From: Chlorokybus atmophyticus
Lineage: Eukaryota > Streptophyta > Chlorokybophyceae > Chlorokybales > Chlorokybaceae
Assembly: GCA_009103225.1 (NCBI GenBank)
Contig: RHPI01002438.1
Location: 444,612-508,611, forward strand
Reading direction: 5' to 3'
Length of the DNA: 64,000 bases
Within the stretch, counting starts at the first letter, position 1, and the number at the start of each line of letters is the position of its first letter. A program made the position numbers and the translations under genes. This document shows, one piece after another, positions 62,306 to 64,000 of the stretch. The notes under the pieces were generated by a model, which searched no databases, was not told the origin of the DNA, and saw only the letters and a list, made by a program, of their open reading frames with translations.

Positions 62306-62755
62306 TTGACAACCGGCGTTATTGAAGGCCTTCGTGCAACCAGGTGCTGGTAACCCATGTAACGTGCAACAGCTGTCCACCATCAAAGTGTGTATACATT
62401 GTTTTGTATAGGTATAGGTAAAGTTTTGCGGCTAGCCCAATTATCCCGCAATGTTTCCAACCTTGGCTGTCACTATACCACCGTTGCTGGAAAGTCGTGG
62501 TGACTTCTTGTTGTAAGAGAGTGGAACACGCTCTACGTTAACGCTTGCTGTACTATTATGTACTCAAATGCCTTGAGTATGCTTTAGCAACCGGCAATGT
62601 GGTGACATAGACAAGTGATCAGCAGTTGTACTTGTAACCCGCTTTTGCACAATTGCATCTTTGATGACTCAGCATGCTTCATGGCAACTGCCAAAGGTCG
62701 GTGCACATATGACTAAAGCATAAAGCATAAAGCAAGTCATAGAAGCTTGGGTATA

Positions 62756-62794
62756 CTTGGCCTATAGCCTATAGCCTATAGGCTTTAGGCCAAG
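62756..62794. repeat. Palindrome with CCTATAG repeats
   Basis: CTTGGCCTA at the left pairs with TAGGCCAAG at the right, enclosing repeated CCTATAG units, so the stretch can form a long hairpin. Confidence 0.8.
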
Positions 62795-63697
62795 ATGCAG
62801 GCTCTTGTTAGCTATCCATATTCCGCCCAGTTTATCCTAATGTGAGGAAAACATATATAACATTGGTCATGGTCAGCCCAAACGACCGGTGTCCACCCCG
62901 GCATTGCCGCCACTGCTCCTCTCTTTATGGCTTGCGCACGCTGAAATGCACAGGCGACTTGCTAGTGGGCCAGGTGCACAAACCCCTCAGATTGCTGCGC
63001 ATGATGTTCCGACTTTGCACCATGTCATGATGTAACGCGCACACATGCGCAGAATGTGCGGAAAGTCTTCCCCAAGCATGTCATGCGTCTCCATCGCCAT
63101 CGGGTAGAGGGAGTCGTCGGGTGGGTGGCAAATTGTGTGGCATATGAGCGTACACCAGCATTAGTGTTGAGTGCACTATGCATCACCAGTCCCACATCCT
63201 ATTGTTTGTAAACACACACACCGCGCCACACACGCACACGCATGCAGCCACTTGCACACAGACACAAACCAGATTAACCCCTCCCCAGCTGTAACCTCAT
63301 AACAACACTTCAAACCTCATACATAGAAGGACCATCCATGTGCATTGCACACTGTAACACGTAATGCAACACAGGCAGAAGCAACAACATGCGATGTGGA
63401 ATCAATGCAAGGAAAGGCTCCCCCCCATCTACAGCGGCGCAGAACAGAGGAGAGGAGTAGATAAAGATTATCATGTGTGAACGTTGTGTACCTTACAATA
63501 TTGTGCTACTATATGCATGATATGAAAAGCTCATGTCAGCACATCATTACGACACACATGTTGTACACTTAATGTTCTTTTTTCTGACAAATGCCGTATG
63601 TATGCAATTACGCTTGTCTCTCACATGTTCATATTAACATACAATTCATGTACGTGCATTTTTACGCATATGTGTACATGTAACACATTTATAAAGT

Positions 63698-63746
63698 CTC
63701 GTCATGACTTATATATGATTCAAAATCACATTTGATTCATGACGAG
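63698..63746. repeat. Inverted repeat CTCGTCATGA
   Basis: Perfect 10-bp arms (63698-63707 and 63737-63746) around a 29-bp AT-rich loop, with partial extension of the arms outward. Confidence 0.8.
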
Positions 63747-64000
63747 TTTATAGTAGATTATGCATACATCATGTTGATGTAAAAATATTACGCTCATTGT
63801 AGACAAATGTGCTTGAAATCAAATTGAAGTCGCCGGATTGAACGCTGCAGATGTTGTGATAACATGTGTTTTAAACGTTATGGATAACCTATATATATGT
63901 TGTACACTCTTGAAAGGATGATGCTGAAAGTAATGCACTAATTCTAAAAATGTCAATTTCACACACTATAAATGTAGTGGTATCTACCAACTTCAAGACC

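Larger units (their letters stand above)
62306..64000. other. Terminal intergenic region, AT-rich toward the end
   Basis: Pyruvate kinase 3' flank followed by noncoding DNA. It contains two inverted repeats listed separately. No gene is supported; the longest ORFs are about 60 codons. Confidence 0.6.

Overview
This is a nuclear genomic window from a eukaryote, most likely a green alga. Genes are split by many short GT-AG introns. The NMN adenylyltransferase resembles the land-plant form, the MAP3K kinase domain resembles plant ANP/MEKK kinases, and the full-length LTR retrotransposon is a chromodomain Ty3/Gypsy element. A dynein regulatory complex subunit (DRC8) suggests a lineage that builds flagella or has kept the genes for them. 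The species cannot be named from the sequence.

Region 1-26400 is gene-dense. In order it holds NMNAT (-), tRNA-Ile(AAU), ribosomal protein eS8 (+), the Fe-S targeting factor CIA2/MIP18 (-), a CRAL-TRIO (Sec14-like) lipid-binding protein (+), cytosolic HSP70 preceded by heat-shock elements (+), DRC8 (-), and a large ankyrin-repeat MAP3K (+). A diverged 137-bp repeat pair lies at 5.6 and 6.9 kb, and a gene-poor stretch lies at 10.8-15.0 kb.

Region 26400-45500 is an accessory block rich in mobile DNA. It starts with a hypothetical gene that looks frameshifted, then an assembly gap inside a poly-G tract. A decayed reverse-transcriptase element with Penelope-like motifs runs on the minus strand between long direct repeats. 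A nearly intact Ty3/Gypsy chromovirus (36474-43379) is inserted into one of those repeats. A 554-bp TRIM element (43674-44227) with perfect 5-bp target-site duplications follows, and then a relic of a non-LTR-type polyprotein.

Region 45500-62300 returns to housekeeping genes: ribosomal protein uL22 (-), a small RIIa-like docking protein (+), the replicative helicase subunit MCM4 (-), an SFT2-like Golgi membrane protein (+), a YdeI/OmdA-family protein with a possible transit peptide (+), and pyruvate kinase (+). The last 1.7 kb is AT-rich intergenic DNA with palindromes. Exon boundaries were assigned by eye from splice signals and reading-frame continuity, so first exons of some genes remain open.
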